In this document: positions 15,178 through 23,528 of the stretch, in pieces | How positions within the stretch are numbered: the first letter of the stretch is position 1 | How the letters are laid out: each line of letters starts with the position of its first letter | Source of the DNA: Catenuloplanes niger | GTDB lineage: Bacteria > Actinomycetota > Actinomycetes > Mycobacteriales > Micromonosporaceae | Direction of reading: 5' to 3' | Assembly: GCF_031458255.1 (NCBI RefSeq) | Contig: NZ_JAVDYC010000001.1 | Coordinates: forward strand, 744,001-808,000 | DNA: 64,000 bases | Made by a program: the position numbers and the translations under genes | Notes under the pieces: generated by a model | Told to the model about the DNA's origin: nothing | Database searches by the model: none | The model's input: only the letters and a program-made list of their open reading frames with translations

Positions 15178-16100
15178 CGGGCCTGGGTCTTCGTGAGCTG
15201 GAGGTCGCGCATCACCTCGCCGGCCATCCGGACCGAGGCCGCGTCCAGCACGTTGCCGAACTCGATCACCCGGGCCCGGCCGGCCAGGCGGCGGGCCAGG
15301 TCGGGGCTCTCGCTCGGGACCACCACCAGATCGACGTCGCGCAGGTCCTCGTCCGTGGTGCCGGTCAGCACCTCGATGTTGGTCACGCCGGCCTGGGTCA
15401 GCGAGTCGCGGATGCTGACCGCCTGGTCCTCGGTGGAGTAGAGCAGCCCGACCGTGCGGTCCTTCGGCACCTGGGCGATCTGCACCAGCGTCTGGATGTG
15501 CGGTGCCGCCACGATCGCGACCACCTCGGTCTCCGGCCGCCGCAGCAGCGTGCGGACCTCGGACAGGTGGAAGAACGTGGTCAGCACCAGGTCAGGCCGC
15601 TCCGCCGCGGCGTCGAACGCGCCGAGCACCAGCGGCTTGACCGTGACGCCGAGCCGCGTGCCGAGCTCGGTCGCGAAGTATCGCGCGCGCTCGTCGTTGC
15701 ACTCCACGAACGAGACCGCGAGCGTCCGGTCGACCTCCCACGCGGCCAGGCCGGCGATCAGGTCGCGGATCTCGGCGGCGGTGAGCCCGAGCTCGAGGCA
15801 CTCGCGGGCCGCGGCGGAAAGGATCTCGCGCGCCCGGTTGCGGGCCTCGGACGTGGTGCGGGCCCGGCCGCCGCCGACGACCACCATGCCGTTGCGGCCG
15901 CGTGGCTCGATCAGCCCGAGTTCGCGCAGCTCACCGTAGGCGTGGGCGACGGTGTTGCGGTTGATGCCGAGGTTGCTGGCCAGCAGCCGCGAGCCCGGCA
16001 GCCGTTCGCCGTCGCCCAGCAGACCCATCTCGATCATGAGCGTCACCTGGGAGACGATCTGACGGTAGACCGGCACGTCGGACTGCCGGCTGACAGTCAT
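15174..16100 (-). CDS. GntR-family transcriptional regulator with a C-terminal effector domain
   Basis: A 308-residue regulator. The N-terminal winged helix (VPVYRQIVSQVTLMIEMGLL, then LLASNLGINRNTVAHAYGELRELGLIEPRG across two motifs) is of the YtrA/GntR type. The C-terminal region (about residues 110-300) alternates strand and helix (TVGLLYSTEDQAVSIRDSLT, TDEDLRDVDLVVVPSESPDL) and looks like a periplasmic-binding-type or receiver-like ligand fold rather than a FadR or UTRA domain. ATG 16100 is chosen; TTG 16112 is possible. A TACAAT -10 box lies upstream at 16154-16159. It may regulate itself or the adjacent GNAT gene. Confidence 0.82.
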   Translation of the reverse strand: MTVSRQSDVPVYRQIVSQVTLMIEMGLLGDGERLPGSRLLASNLGINRNTVAHAYGELRELGLIEPRGRNGMVVVGGGRARTTSEARNRAREILSAAARECLELGLTAAEIRDLIAGLAAWEVDRTLAVSFVECNDERARYFATELGTRLGVTVKPLVLGAFDAAAERPDLVLTTFFHLSEVRTLLRRPETEVVAIVAAPHIQTLVQIAQVPKDRTVGLLYSTEDQAVSIRDSLTQAGVTNIEVLTGTTDEDLRDVDLVVVPSESPDLARRLAGRARVIEFGNVLDAASVRMAGEVMRDLQLTKTQAR

Positions 16101-16153
16101 GCTGGCGATCAAGGGCTCACACTTTCACGCTGCCGTGTCCTGGGGATGCAGCG

Positions 16154-16159
16154 ATTGTA
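16154..16159 (-). promoter_or_regulatory. -10 box for the GntR gene
   Basis: TACAAT on the minus strand, 13 nt past the stop of the upstream GNAT gene and 54 nt before ATG 16100. It stands out in GC-rich surroundings. Confidence 0.35.
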
Positions 16160-16171
16160 GTGGGCCGCTCG

Positions 16172-16699
16172 TCAGTCCAGCATCCGGCGCATCCGCAGGC
16201 TGACGATGTGGTCGTCGACCCGGGACAGCGCCGCCTGCACCGTGCTCACCGGCTGGAAGCCACGCGCCCGGTAGAAGGCGATGCCCGGGCTGTCGCCGAG
16301 GAACACCGACACCCACACCTCCCGGCCGCCGGCCTCGCGGATCTGCGTGACGACCCGGTCCAGCAGCAGGGTGCCCAGGCCACGGCCGCGCGCGGTCGCC
16401 TCCAGGTAGACCAGCGACAGCTCACCGGCGCGTGCGCTGATCATGCCGCCGCCGGCCGCGCCGAGCACCCGGCCGTGCTCCTCGACGACCTGATAGCCGA
16501 ACCACTGGGACGAGGCCGGGGCGATCTCCCTGGCCACCCGTCGCTGGTCGTAGAACGCGACGACGCTGCGCTCGATGTACCCCGCCGGCAGCAGCTCACG
16601 GTAGGTATCCCGGTACGCCGTGCTGCAGATCCGGGCGATCTCGGCGACGTCGGCATCGGTGGCTTGTCGGACAACGGCAGTCAACGACGATCGTGGCAC
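16172..16699 (-). CDS. GNAT family N-acetyltransferase
   Basis: A 175-residue acetyltransferase. AVVRQATDADVAEIARIC opens the fold. GELSLVYLEATARGRGLGTLLL carries the acetyl-CoA pyrophosphate-binding R-x-x-G-x-G/A motif (ARGRGLGT), and VSVFLGDSPGIAFYRARGFQ is the C-terminal motif B. The substrate is unknown. GTG 16699 is preferred because TAATCT stands exactly 7 nt upstream, as expected for a leaderless transcript; the frame is open to 16744 but lacks a ribosome site. The stop lies 72 nt before the GntR start. Confidence 0.83.
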   Translation of the reverse strand: MPRSSLTAVVRQATDADVAEIARICSTAYRDTYRELLPAGYIERSVVAFYDQRRVAREIAPASSQWFGYQVVEEHGRVLGAAGGGMISARAGELSLVYLEATARGRGLGTLLLDRVVTQIREAGGREVWVSVFLGDSPGIAFYRARGFQPVSTVQAALSRVDDHIVSLRMRRMLD

Positions 16700-16706
16700 G
16701 CCGGAT

Positions 16707-16712
16707 AGATTA
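16707..16712 (-). promoter_or_regulatory. Leaderless-type -10 box for the GNAT gene
   Basis: TAATCT followed by 7 nt and then GTG 16699. The spacing places the transcript start on or beside the start codon. Confidence 0.45.
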
Positions 16713-16751
16713 GCGGCCGGGGTCACACCGACCCCGGCCGCCACGGTGGTG

Positions 16752-18674
16752 CTACGGCCTGGAACGCGGGCCGCTGCCCGGCTCCAGCGTGTCGATGAAC
16801 TCGTGCGGGTTCTCCGCCTTCGCGGACACCCGCATGGCCTCCGCCTCGGCGTGCATCGCCCGGGCCGCGCTCGCCGGGTCGACGCCGGCCCGGCCGGCCG
16901 CCCGCACCACGCGGTCGTACGCCGCCTCGGCCAGCGTGTAGGCGAGCCGGTAGTCGTGCGCGGCGAACGCCTTCTTCGCCAGCCCGATCGTCACGTCCGC
17001 GGCGTGCAGGTCCGCGGTCGCCTTCCGGGCGTCCGGGTCGGCCAGCACGTCCGCGGCGAGCCGGTTGGCCGCCTCCACGTACGCCGCGGTGAGGAACCGG
17101 TCGCTGTTGTCCCGGTCGAACTGGCTGAAGTCCCAGTTCACGTCGATGTAGCTCATCATCGAGTTGGATTCGTCGCCGACCCAGGCGAAGTAGTGGTCAC
17201 CGGTCGGGTTGATCTCGGTCGCCGACTCGCTGTCCCACCCGTCGTGCGGGTGGTGCATGCCGAGGTGGTGACCGACCTCGTGGATCTGCGTGGTGGTCAG
17301 CCCGTAGCCGGCGGCCACGACCTGCGGGTTGAGGAACGAGTAGACGTAGCTGGCGGTGCCGTCCACCCAGTTGTCGTCCGCGTAGCCGAGCAGCCCGCTG
17401 GCGTTCGCCTCGGTCACGTAGTTGAACAGCGGCAGCTCGTAGTCGACCCGGCCGGCGTCGTCCTGGGTCCGCTCCAGGTTCTCCAGGTTGTAGAGGTACA
17501 GGTTCGCGGCCGGCGGCAGCGTCTGACCGGGGTAGCACGGTTCACCGGTCACGTACTGGCCGGTGTAGCAGGCCCGGTTCCGGTCGTCGAACGGCAGGTC
17601 CTGGTCGTCGAAGTCCAGCCGGTTGCGCCAGCGCAGCTCGGACAGCTCGTCCACCAGCAGGTCCGCCGAGATGTACGAGGAGCCGTCCACGCCCGGCCAG
17701 CCCTCGTACGTGTTGCTGTCCAGGTTGATCGACTTCGGCAACCGGGCGGGCAGCTCGACCGGGTAGATCGGCGACGTGGTCATCAGCAGGTCCAGCGCCA
17801 CGAACCGGGTGAGCTTGGCCAGGTCACCGGCGAGCGCGCCGGGCGCCCGGAAGCCGCCGTCGGCGTACTCCCAGGAGGTCGGCAGCCGGTAGTCCGGCTC
17901 GCCGTCGCCGTCCACGTCCTGCTCGTCGACGATGAAGTTGGTCATGTTCGCGTCCGGGCCGGCGGACAGGTCGGCGAACCAGACCCGGCGGGTGGCGCCC
18001 AGCCCGGTCTCCTCGTCGTCGGCCGTGGTGCCGCCCCAGGCCATCAGCTTGCGGCTGTCCCGGTTCGCGCCGAAGTCGAAGCCGGTGTCCGGGTCCGGCT
18101 CACCGGTCTTGGTGTAGACGTGGAACTTGAAGTCCGCCCGCCCGTACCAGTTGATCAGGAAGACCGTGTTGCGCCGGGTGTCGACACCGTGCGGCGGGTT
18201 GAACGCCAGGTACTTCTCCACCGTGGGCGCGTCGATGTAGTGGTTGTCCGTGACGTCCAGGACGTTGCGCTCCTGCGCGTTGTACGTCTCCTGGTACTCG
18301 GTCAGCGGCGCCGGGGTGGCGAGGCTGGACAGCTTCCGGAAGAAGCGGTCCTCGTACCCGCGGTCGGTGTAGGAGACCTTGTAGTCGTAGATGTACCTGA
18401 TGCCGAGCTTCTCCTGCTCGCCGTACCACCGGCGGGAGGTCACCTCCGGCTCGTACGTCCGGGCCAGGCCGGACGTGAACGCCGCCTGGTCCACCTCGGT
18501 CCGGTCGAACCCGAGGAACACCACGTTGACCGGCACCTTCTCCACGAGGTTCGGCTGGCCGCCGGGCACCAGATGGGTGAACCTCGGTGCCGGCGCCGCG
18601 GCGCTCGCCGGTGTCGCCGACGCCCCGATCATCGCCGCGATAAGCGCCGTGACTAGCGCTGCTCTCCGTCTCAT
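16752..18674 (-). CDS. Secreted metzincin-type zinc metalloprotease
   Basis: A 640-residue secreted protein. The signal peptide is RRRAALVTALIAAMIGASA ending at ASAAAPAP. At about residue 465 the zinc site HEVGHHLGMHH (HExxHxxGxxH) is complete, and SNSMMSYIDVNW about 40 residues later supplies the Met-turn, so this is a metzincin. The region before the zinc motif (about residues 40-450) is a long domain with conserved-looking stretches such as NVVFLGFDRTEVDQAAF and HVYTKTGEPDPDTGFDFG; I cannot name it. ATG 18674 is chosen because it starts the signal peptide; the frame is open to 18743. It is divergent from a glycosidase gene across 83 nt. Confidence 0.85.
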   Translation of the reverse strand: MRRRAALVTALIAAMIGASATPASAAAPAPRFTHLVPGGQPNLVEKVPVNVVFLGFDRTEVDQAAFTSGLARTYEPEVTSRRWYGEQEKLGIRYIYDYKVSYTDRGYEDRFFRKLSSLATPAPLTEYQETYNAQERNVLDVTDNHYIDAPTVEKYLAFNPPHGVDTRRNTVFLINWYGRADFKFHVYTKTGEPDPDTGFDFGANRDSRKLMAWGGTTADDEETGLGATRRVWFADLSAGPDANMTNFIVDEQDVDGDGEPDYRLPTSWEYADGGFRAPGALAGDLAKLTRFVALDLLMTTSPIYPVELPARLPKSINLDSNTYEGWPGVDGSSYISADLLVDELSELRWRNRLDFDDQDLPFDDRNRACYTGQYVTGEPCYPGQTLPPAANLYLYNLENLERTQDDAGRVDYELPLFNYVTEANASGLLGYADDNWVDGTASYVYSFLNPQVVAAGYGLTTTQIHEVGHHLGMHHPHDGWDSESATEINPTGDHYFAWVGDESNSMMSYIDVNWDFSQFDRDNSDRFLTAAYVEAANRLAADVLADPDARKATADLHAADVTIGLAKKAFAAHDYRLAYTLAEAAYDRVVRAAGRAGVDPASAARAMHAEAEAMRVSAKAENPHEFIDTLEPGSGPRSRP

Positions 18675-18757
18675 GCCGCTACGCTGCCACCGGACGGCCG
18701 AACAGTAAATGGCCGCATGTGGATATGTCCATTGTTGAATCACGGGGGTAACACGGG

Positions 18758-20245
18758 GTGAGACGCCTCATCGCGCTCGCCGTCGCCGTGCTCGTCACGG
18801 TGACACCGAGCCTGACCGCGGCACCGGCGGTGGCCGCGGCACCGGTCTTCTCCAACCAGGACGTCGGGCTGGGCGGCCCGGACCAGATCCCGGACCCGGC
18901 GGGCAAGCCGATCCGGATCGAGGTGTCCTGGTGGGGCGTGCAGGACCGGCCGGAGCTGGCCTACGATTTCGCGCGCTACGACCCGGCGATCGAACGCGCG
19001 CACGCGGCCGGCATGAAGATCCTGCTGCTGGTCACCTACTCGCCGCCGTGGGCGAGCGGCGGGCACGGCGCGGCGGACGGTCTGGACCACTGGTTCCCGC
19101 TGCCCGAGTGGGACGACGAGTGGGCCGCGTTCGTCACGGCCCTGACCCGGCGGTACGCGGGGAAGGTCTACGCCTACGAGATCTGGAACGAGCCGAACCA
19201 CGCCGCGTTCGGCAACTACGGCGACGGCTCCGACCTCGCCCGCCGGACCCGCTACTGGGAGGTGGTCCGGCTCAGCAACGCGCGGATCAAGGCGGAGTGC
19301 GCGGACTGCACCGTGCTCGCCGGCGGTTCCGCGGCCGGCACCCGGCCCGCCAACCAGCCCGCCGTGCCGGCCACCGTGCCCAACCCGAACTCCCCCGCGG
19401 CGTGGCTGACCTGGGCGTACGCGAACGGGTTCGGCGACGACTTCGACGCGGTGGCGCACCACCCGTACCCCATCTGGCATCAGCGCCAGGGCCCGGCGCA
19501 GTCGGACTGCGCACGCCCGGACCGGGTGCTGTTCGGGCCGCGCTACCAGCCCGGGGCGGCGCCGTGCGGGCAGCTGGCCGCGCTGCGCAAGGTGCTGGTC
19601 GACAACGGTGACGCGGGCAAGAAGATCTGGGGCACCGAGTGGGGCTACCCCACCGCGTCCGGCCTCGGCACGAACCACCCGTCGCTGGAGCTGATCCGCG
19701 ACTTCGACGTCGAGGGCGTGCACATGTGGCGCGAACTGGACTACGCCGGGCCGCTGTTCCTCTACCAGTACCGGGACTGGGCCGCGTGCACGGACGCGAA
19801 CCAGGACCCGGAGTGCCACTACGGCATCGTCCACCGCGACGGCACGCCGAAGGAACCGCGCTACAGCGAGCTGGTGAACAAGGTGGCCAACCACATGCCG
19901 GCCGGCCTGACCACCGGGCAGAGCATCCGGAAGCTGTCCGCCATGCGGTCGCCGAACGGGCGCTTCTACCTGTGGATGCAGGCCGACGGGAACCTGGTGC
20001 TCTACGACTCGTCGAACGGCCGGGCACTGTGGAGCGTCACGAACACCGGCGGGCGGCGGCTGCTCAACCAGCCGGACGGCAACCTGGTCCTCTACAAGAA
20101 CCCGGACGGCCCGGTCGCGGTCTGGGACACGAAGACCTGGACGGCCGGGGCGAGCACGCTGCGCCTGCAGGACGACGGCAACCTGGTGCTCTACCGCAAC
20201 GCCACCGGCAAGGCGATCTGGGCGAGCAACACAGTGGTTCGCTGA
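18758..20245 (+). CDS. Secreted glycoside hydrolase (GH39/GH5-like clan A) with C-terminal bulb-type lectin domain
   Basis: A 495-residue secreted enzyme. After the signal peptide (RRLIALAVAVLVTVTPSLTA then APAVAAAP) comes a TIM barrel with VYAYEIWNEPNHAAFGNYGD (acid/base Glu in W-N-E-P-N, about residue 148) and KIWGTEWGYPTASG (nucleophile Glu, about 293), the clan GH-A pair. From about residue 385 there is a bulb-type (mannose-binding) lectin domain with three Q-x-D-x-N-x-V-x-Y-type sites: MQADGNLVLYDSS, NQPDGNLVLYKNP and LQDDGNLVLYRNA. The lectin probably targets mannose-rich material, which suits the nearby GH92 mannosidase. The start is GTG 18758, preceded by CACGGGGG. Confidence 0.85.
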   Translation: MRRLIALAVAVLVTVTPSLTAAPAVAAAPVFSNQDVGLGGPDQIPDPAGKPIRIEVSWWGVQDRPELAYDFARYDPAIERAHAAGMKILLLVTYSPPWASGGHGAADGLDHWFPLPEWDDEWAAFVTALTRRYAGKVYAYEIWNEPNHAAFGNYGDGSDLARRTRYWEVVRLSNARIKAECADCTVLAGGSAAGTRPANQPAVPATVPNPNSPAAWLTWAYANGFGDDFDAVAHHPYPIWHQRQGPAQSDCARPDRVLFGPRYQPGAAPCGQLAALRKVLVDNGDAGKKIWGTEWGYPTASGLGTNHPSLELIRDFDVEGVHMWRELDYAGPLFLYQYRDWAACTDANQDPECHYGIVHRDGTPKEPRYSELVNKVANHMPAGLTTGQSIRKLSAMRSPNGRFYLWMQADGNLVLYDSSNGRALWSVTNTGGRRLLNQPDGNLVLYKNPDGPVAVWDTKTWTAGASTLRLQDDGNLVLYRNATGKAIWASNTVVR

Positions 20246-20249
20246 GCCC

Positions 20250-20255
20250 TAAGCT
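20250..20255 (+). promoter_or_regulatory. Leaderless-type -10 box for the FAD monooxygenase gene
   Basis: TAAGCT followed by 7 nt and ATG 20263. It overlaps the end of the 17-nt gap after the lectin glycosidase. No ribosome-binding site is visible. Confidence 0.45.
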
Positions 20256-20262
20256 GGCCCGC

Positions 20263-21330
20263 ATGGAGCGGACCCAGGCACTGATCATCGGTGGCGGCGT
20301 CGCCGGCGCCGCCACCGCGCTCGCGCTGCACCGGGCCGGCATCGCGTCCGCGGTCTTCGAGGCGCACCGGTCCGGTGGCGACGACGCCGGCGCGTTCCTC
20401 ACCGTGATGGCGAACGGCATGGCCGCGCTCGACTCGATCGGCGCGGCGCAGGCCGTGATCGAGGCGTCCCACCCGGCGCGGGCCGTGGCCCTGTTCGACG
20501 CGGCCGGCCGCCGCCTCGGGGAACGCCCGATCGAGGGGCCGGCCCGCACGATGCGCCGCGCCGCGCTCTACCGCGTGCTGCAGGAACAGGTGGCGGCGCA
20601 CGGCATCCCGATCCACCACGGCCGGCGGCTGACCGGCGCGACCGCGGGCCTCGACGCTCGTGCCACCGACGGCGGCACGGCCGCGGGGGTCCGGGCCGGT
20701 TTCGAGGACGGCGGCGCGGCCGAGGGCACGTTCCTGGTCGGCGCGGACGGCATCCACTCCCGCGTCCGCGGCCTGATCGACCCGGACGCGCCGCGCCCGC
20801 GCTTCACCGGCCGGCACGTGGTCTACGGCTATGCCGACGGCAACCCCGGCGACGTGCCGCCGGACACGTACCACATGATCAGCGGCGGTCGGGCGTCCTT
20901 CGGCTGCACCGCGCCCGGCGACGGCCGCACCTGGTGGTTCGCCCGGATCCCCGGTGCGCCCGGCGGCGGTGGCGCCACCCCGGCCGGGTGGCGGGAACTG
21001 GCACTGGCCGCGTTCCGTGACGACGCCACGCCGGCGGCCGCGATCATCGCGGCGACCGGCGCCGAGGTGGTCGGCGGCGACTCCTACGACATCCCGACCA
21101 CACCCCGCTGGCACGACGGCCGGATGGTGCTGACCGGCGACGCGGCCCACGCGGCCTCGCCGGCGGCGGCCCAGGGCGCGTCGATGGCGCTCGCGGACGC
21201 GGTCGCGCTGGCCGCCGCGCTCACCGCGCACGGCGACGACCTCCCGGCCGCGTTCGCCGCCTACGAGCTGCGGCGCCGCGCCGAGACCGAGGAGACCGTC
21301 GCCGCCAGCGCCCGCCTGAACGCGCGCTGA
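20263..21330 (+). CDS. FAD-dependent monooxygenase (PHBH/UbiH-type)
   Basis: A 355-residue class A flavoprotein monooxygenase. ALIIGGGVAGAATALALHRA (residue 6) is the GxGxxG FAD-binding motif, FLVGADGIHSRVRG (about 160) is the DG fingerprint, and RMVLTGDAAHAASPAAAQGA (about 288) is the GD motif. Such enzymes hydroxylate aromatic or polyketide-like substrates using NAD(P)H and O2. It has no neighbouring pathway genes, so the substrate is unknown. ATG 20263 follows a TAAGCT box by 7 nt and lacks a ribosome site. The gene is convergent with the next one across 5 nt. Confidence 0.87.
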   Translation: MERTQALIIGGGVAGAATALALHRAGIASAVFEAHRSGGDDAGAFLTVMANGMAALDSIGAAQAVIEASHPARAVALFDAAGRRLGERPIEGPARTMRRAALYRVLQEQVAAHGIPIHHGRRLTGATAGLDARATDGGTAAGVRAGFEDGGAAEGTFLVGADGIHSRVRGLIDPDAPRPRFTGRHVVYGYADGNPGDVPPDTYHMISGGRASFGCTAPGDGRTWWFARIPGAPGGGGATPAGWRELALAAFRDDATPAAAIIAATGAEVVGGDSYDIPTTPRWHDGRMVLTGDAAHAASPAAAQGASMALADAVALAAALTAHGDDLPAAFAAYELRRRAETEETVAASARLNAR

Positions 21331-21335
21331 GCGGA

Positions 21336-22862
21336 TCAGCTGGTCTTGGTCACCACGACGGAGCTGACCGGCGTCTTGTTGAGCCGGTCGATCGGGGTGG
21401 TGACCCCGGCGCCCCACGTGCCCTCCTCGGTCGCCTTCCGCTTGTGGTCGGCCAGGAACGTGTAGTCGGCCTGGGACAGCCGGTCGACGCGCACGGTCCA
21501 CTTCTCACCGATGCCCTCGCCGTCCTTGGGGCCGAGCGTGACCGTGTAGTCCTCCGCGACACCGTTCTTGATCGTGATCGGGCCGTCGAGGAAGCACCAC
21601 TCCTTGACGCAGACGGTCAGCGCGAGCTTCGTGCCGGTGGCGGCCGCGTCCGCGCCGGAGACCGCGAACGAGACCGTGAAGTCGCGGGAGACGCCGGCGC
21701 CGTTCCTCGGCGAGACGATCTGGGTGGTGGTGGCCGGCGGGTTGGCCGGCGCGGCCGTCGTCGCCGCCGGTGCCGGCGGGGGTGGCGCGGCCGTGGTGCC
21801 GGCCGGGGCAGGCGAGGCGGAGGGCGCCGGCGACGGCAGCGCGCCGAGCGCGGCGTCACCGGTGCCGGAGGTCCCCGCCGTGGTGGCCGGCTCGCCCGTC
21901 GGGCCGGCCACCGGCGTCGCCGGATCGGCACCGGGCCGGACCAGCACGACAACCAGCATGAGCACGGCGAAGACGGTGGCGGCCGCGGCGATCACCCAGG
22001 GCGTACGGTGCGGCTTCCGCCCCTCGCCCGGCGCCCCGAACGGCGACGACGACACCGGCGTGCCGGAGACCGGCACCCCGAACATCGGCGATCCCGACAC
22101 CGGCGGCCCGTAGCCGGGCCCACCGGAGACGGGCTGACCCGGCACACCGGACACCGGCTGGCCGTAGCCCGCCGCACCCGACACCGGCTGGCCGTAGCCC
22201 GCCGCACCCGACACCGGCTGGCCATAGCCCGCCGCACCCGATACCGGCTGACCCGGCACGCCGGACACCGGCTGGCCGTAGCCGGGGACGCCGGAGACGG
22301 CCCGGCCCGGCACGCCGGAGACCGGCTGCCCGTAACCCGGCCCGGCGACCGGCGTCGCGAACGGCGCCGGCGGGGCCGTGGGCGTCTCCGCCGGAACCGG
22401 CGACATCCGGGTGGTCGGGAAACCGTCCTCGGTCGCGGCCGGGGTGCCCGCCGCCACGTAGTCGCGGGCGTGCGTCACCGCCGGGTGCCCGTCGCCGAGC
22501 GCGGCCGGGCCGTGCTCCGCGACCAGCGCGAAGTTCTTCTTCGCCACCAGCCGGTTGGCCAGCTCGTCCGCGACCACGGCCAGGTCGTACGCCAACAGCA
22601 CCATCACCGGGTCGACCGGCTGGATCCGCTGCTGACCGGCCGCGTACGCCTCCTCCAGCAGCCGGCGCGCGCCGGTGTGGTCGCCGGCCTGCGCGTACAG
22701 CCCCGCGAGCTGGCGCATGGTGGTAAGCAGCTCCGGGTCACCCGTGGCGAGCCCGGGCCGGCCCCGGTCGACGACGTTCTCCAGCAGGGCCCGGGCCGCG
22801 GCCGGGTCCCCGCCGTCCGCGATCCGCTGGGCCTGCTGCCGGGCTTCAGAATACGAGTGCAC
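21336..22862 (-). CDS. Membrane protein with TPR-like N-terminus and PVSG-G-YGQ repeats
   Basis: A 508-residue protein I cannot assign to a named family. The N-terminal 130 residues are helical and TPR-like (ARQQAQRIADGGDPAAARAL, TTMRQLAGLYAQAGDHTGAR). A low-complexity region of about 110 residues repeats PVSG with GYGQ or GVPGQ. One membrane helix follows (PWVIAAAATVFAVLMLVVVL, about residue 285), then a Pro/Ala/Thr-rich stalk of about 70 residues and an extracytoplasmic beta-rich domain (about 385-508) with two Cys (TVCVKEWCF). GTG 22862 is chosen because AGGAA lies upstream and the TPR region starts there. It is probably an N-in, C-out surface protein. Confidence 0.75.
   Translation of the reverse strand: MHSYSEARQQAQRIADGGDPAAARALLENVVDRGRPGLATGDPELLTTMRQLAGLYAQAGDHTGARRLLEEAYAAGQQRIQPVDPVMVLLAYDLAVVADELANRLVAKKNFALVAEHGPAALGDGHPAVTHARDYVAAGTPAATEDGFPTTRMSPVPAETPTAPPAPFATPVAGPGYGQPVSGVPGRAVSGVPGYGQPVSGVPGQPVSGAAGYGQPVSGAAGYGQPVSGAAGYGQPVSGVPGQPVSGGPGYGPPVSGSPMFGVPVSGTPVSSSPFGAPGEGRKPHRTPWVIAAAATVFAVLMLVVVLVRPGADPATPVAGPTGEPATTAGTSGTGDAALGALPSPAPSASPAPAGTTAAPPPPAPAATTAAPANPPATTTQIVSPRNGAGVSRDFTVSFAVSGADAAATGTKLALTVCVKEWCFLDGPITIKNGVAEDYTVTLGPKDGEGIGEKWTVRVDRLSQADYTFLADHKRKATEEGTWGAGVTTPIDRLNKTPVSSVVVTKTS
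22151..22240. repeat. Three 30-bp tandem repeats coding YGQPVSGAAG
   Basis: Units at 22151-22180 and 22181-22210 are identical and 22211-22240 differs at one base. More divergent PVSG units extend the array over about 22040-22345. This is in-frame coding microsatellite expansion, not a CRISPR array: there are no unique spacers. Confidence 0.85.
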
Positions 22863-23040
22863 CCGGACATGGTTCCTGATCGCCGCAACGGCCCGCCACC
22901 CCGGTCCGGCGGTTCGCGCCCAGGTCACGCTCCACCCGGACGCGCCGCGAACCGCGGCCGTCCCGGCGCGGGGACCGCCGTGGCCCGCGCCCGGCCGGCC
23001 GTGGACCGCTCACCGGGCGACCCCGGCGCCGCCGATCGCG

Positions 23041-23046
23041 TATCGT
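23041..23046 (+). promoter_or_regulatory. Leaderless-type -10 box for the 33-aa membrane peptide gene
   Basis: TATCGT followed by 8 nt and ATG 23055. No Shine-Dalgarno sequence is visible. Confidence 0.4.
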
Positions 23047-23054
23047 CCCAGCTC

Positions 23055-23156
23055 ATGATTGCCGTGCGCCCCTGGCACCTGCTCCTGCTGCTGCTCTGCC
23101 TGGGCGGAACCGCCGCCCTCGCCGCCGCGGCGGTCGCGCTGAGCCGCCGGAGGTAG
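23055..23156 (+). CDS. 33-residue single-helix membrane peptide
   Basis: MIAVRPWHLLLLLLCLGGTA begins a short protein that continues with an Ala-rich helix and ends SRRR. A single hydrophobic helix flanked by basic ends suggests a membrane peptide with its C-terminus inside. A TATCGT box 8 nt before ATG points to leaderless expression. Short proteins of the form MxxxRPWHLLLLLLC are, from memory, recurrent in Micromonosporaceae; this should be checked by search. Function unknown. Confidence 0.55.
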   Translation: MIAVRPWHLLLLLLCLGGTAALAAAAVALSRRR

Positions 23157-23528
23157 CCGCGGGGTGGTGATCGCCGACGCCGGCGAGTTCGCCACGGGCA
23201 GCCGCGTCGAGGTGCAGCGGGCCGGCGAGGTCGCGTACCGGCCGCACCGGTGGTATGCCGTCGACGCCGCGCTCCTCACGCCGTTCTGCGGCGCGTTGCC
23301 GGCCGCCCCGATCCCGAGGGCGCTCCATGCCCGGGCGGTGCGGTGGGGGCGCCGGCACCGCGGTGCCGCGCGGCCGGAAACGGTGAGCGGGGTGCCACCG
23401 GCCGGCTCGACACGCAAAGTCACCACAAAACTACCCAAAAAATTCTCGAATCCGTGGCAGCAGCGGCGCCGGGTGACCGCGTTCAGGGGGTGGAGAACAA
23501 CCGGCGAGGCCCGAGGAGAACAACACCG
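23157..23528 (+). other. 372-nt gap with a coding-like first part and an AT-rich promoter-like end
   Basis: From GTG 23164 to about 23400 the plus-strand frame has strong G/C third positions (VVIADAGEFATGSRVEVQRA and onward), as real genes here do. The signal stops abruptly at about 23405, and the frame then runs into the start of the GH114 gene. It may be a decayed or truncated gene. Positions 23412-23457 are unusually AT-rich for the window and probably hold the GH114 promoter. Confidence 0.25.

Noticed and set aside
22040-22345. Possible CRISPR array
   Set aside because: Units are contiguous 30-bp coding repeats without unique spacers and translate to PVSG repeats.
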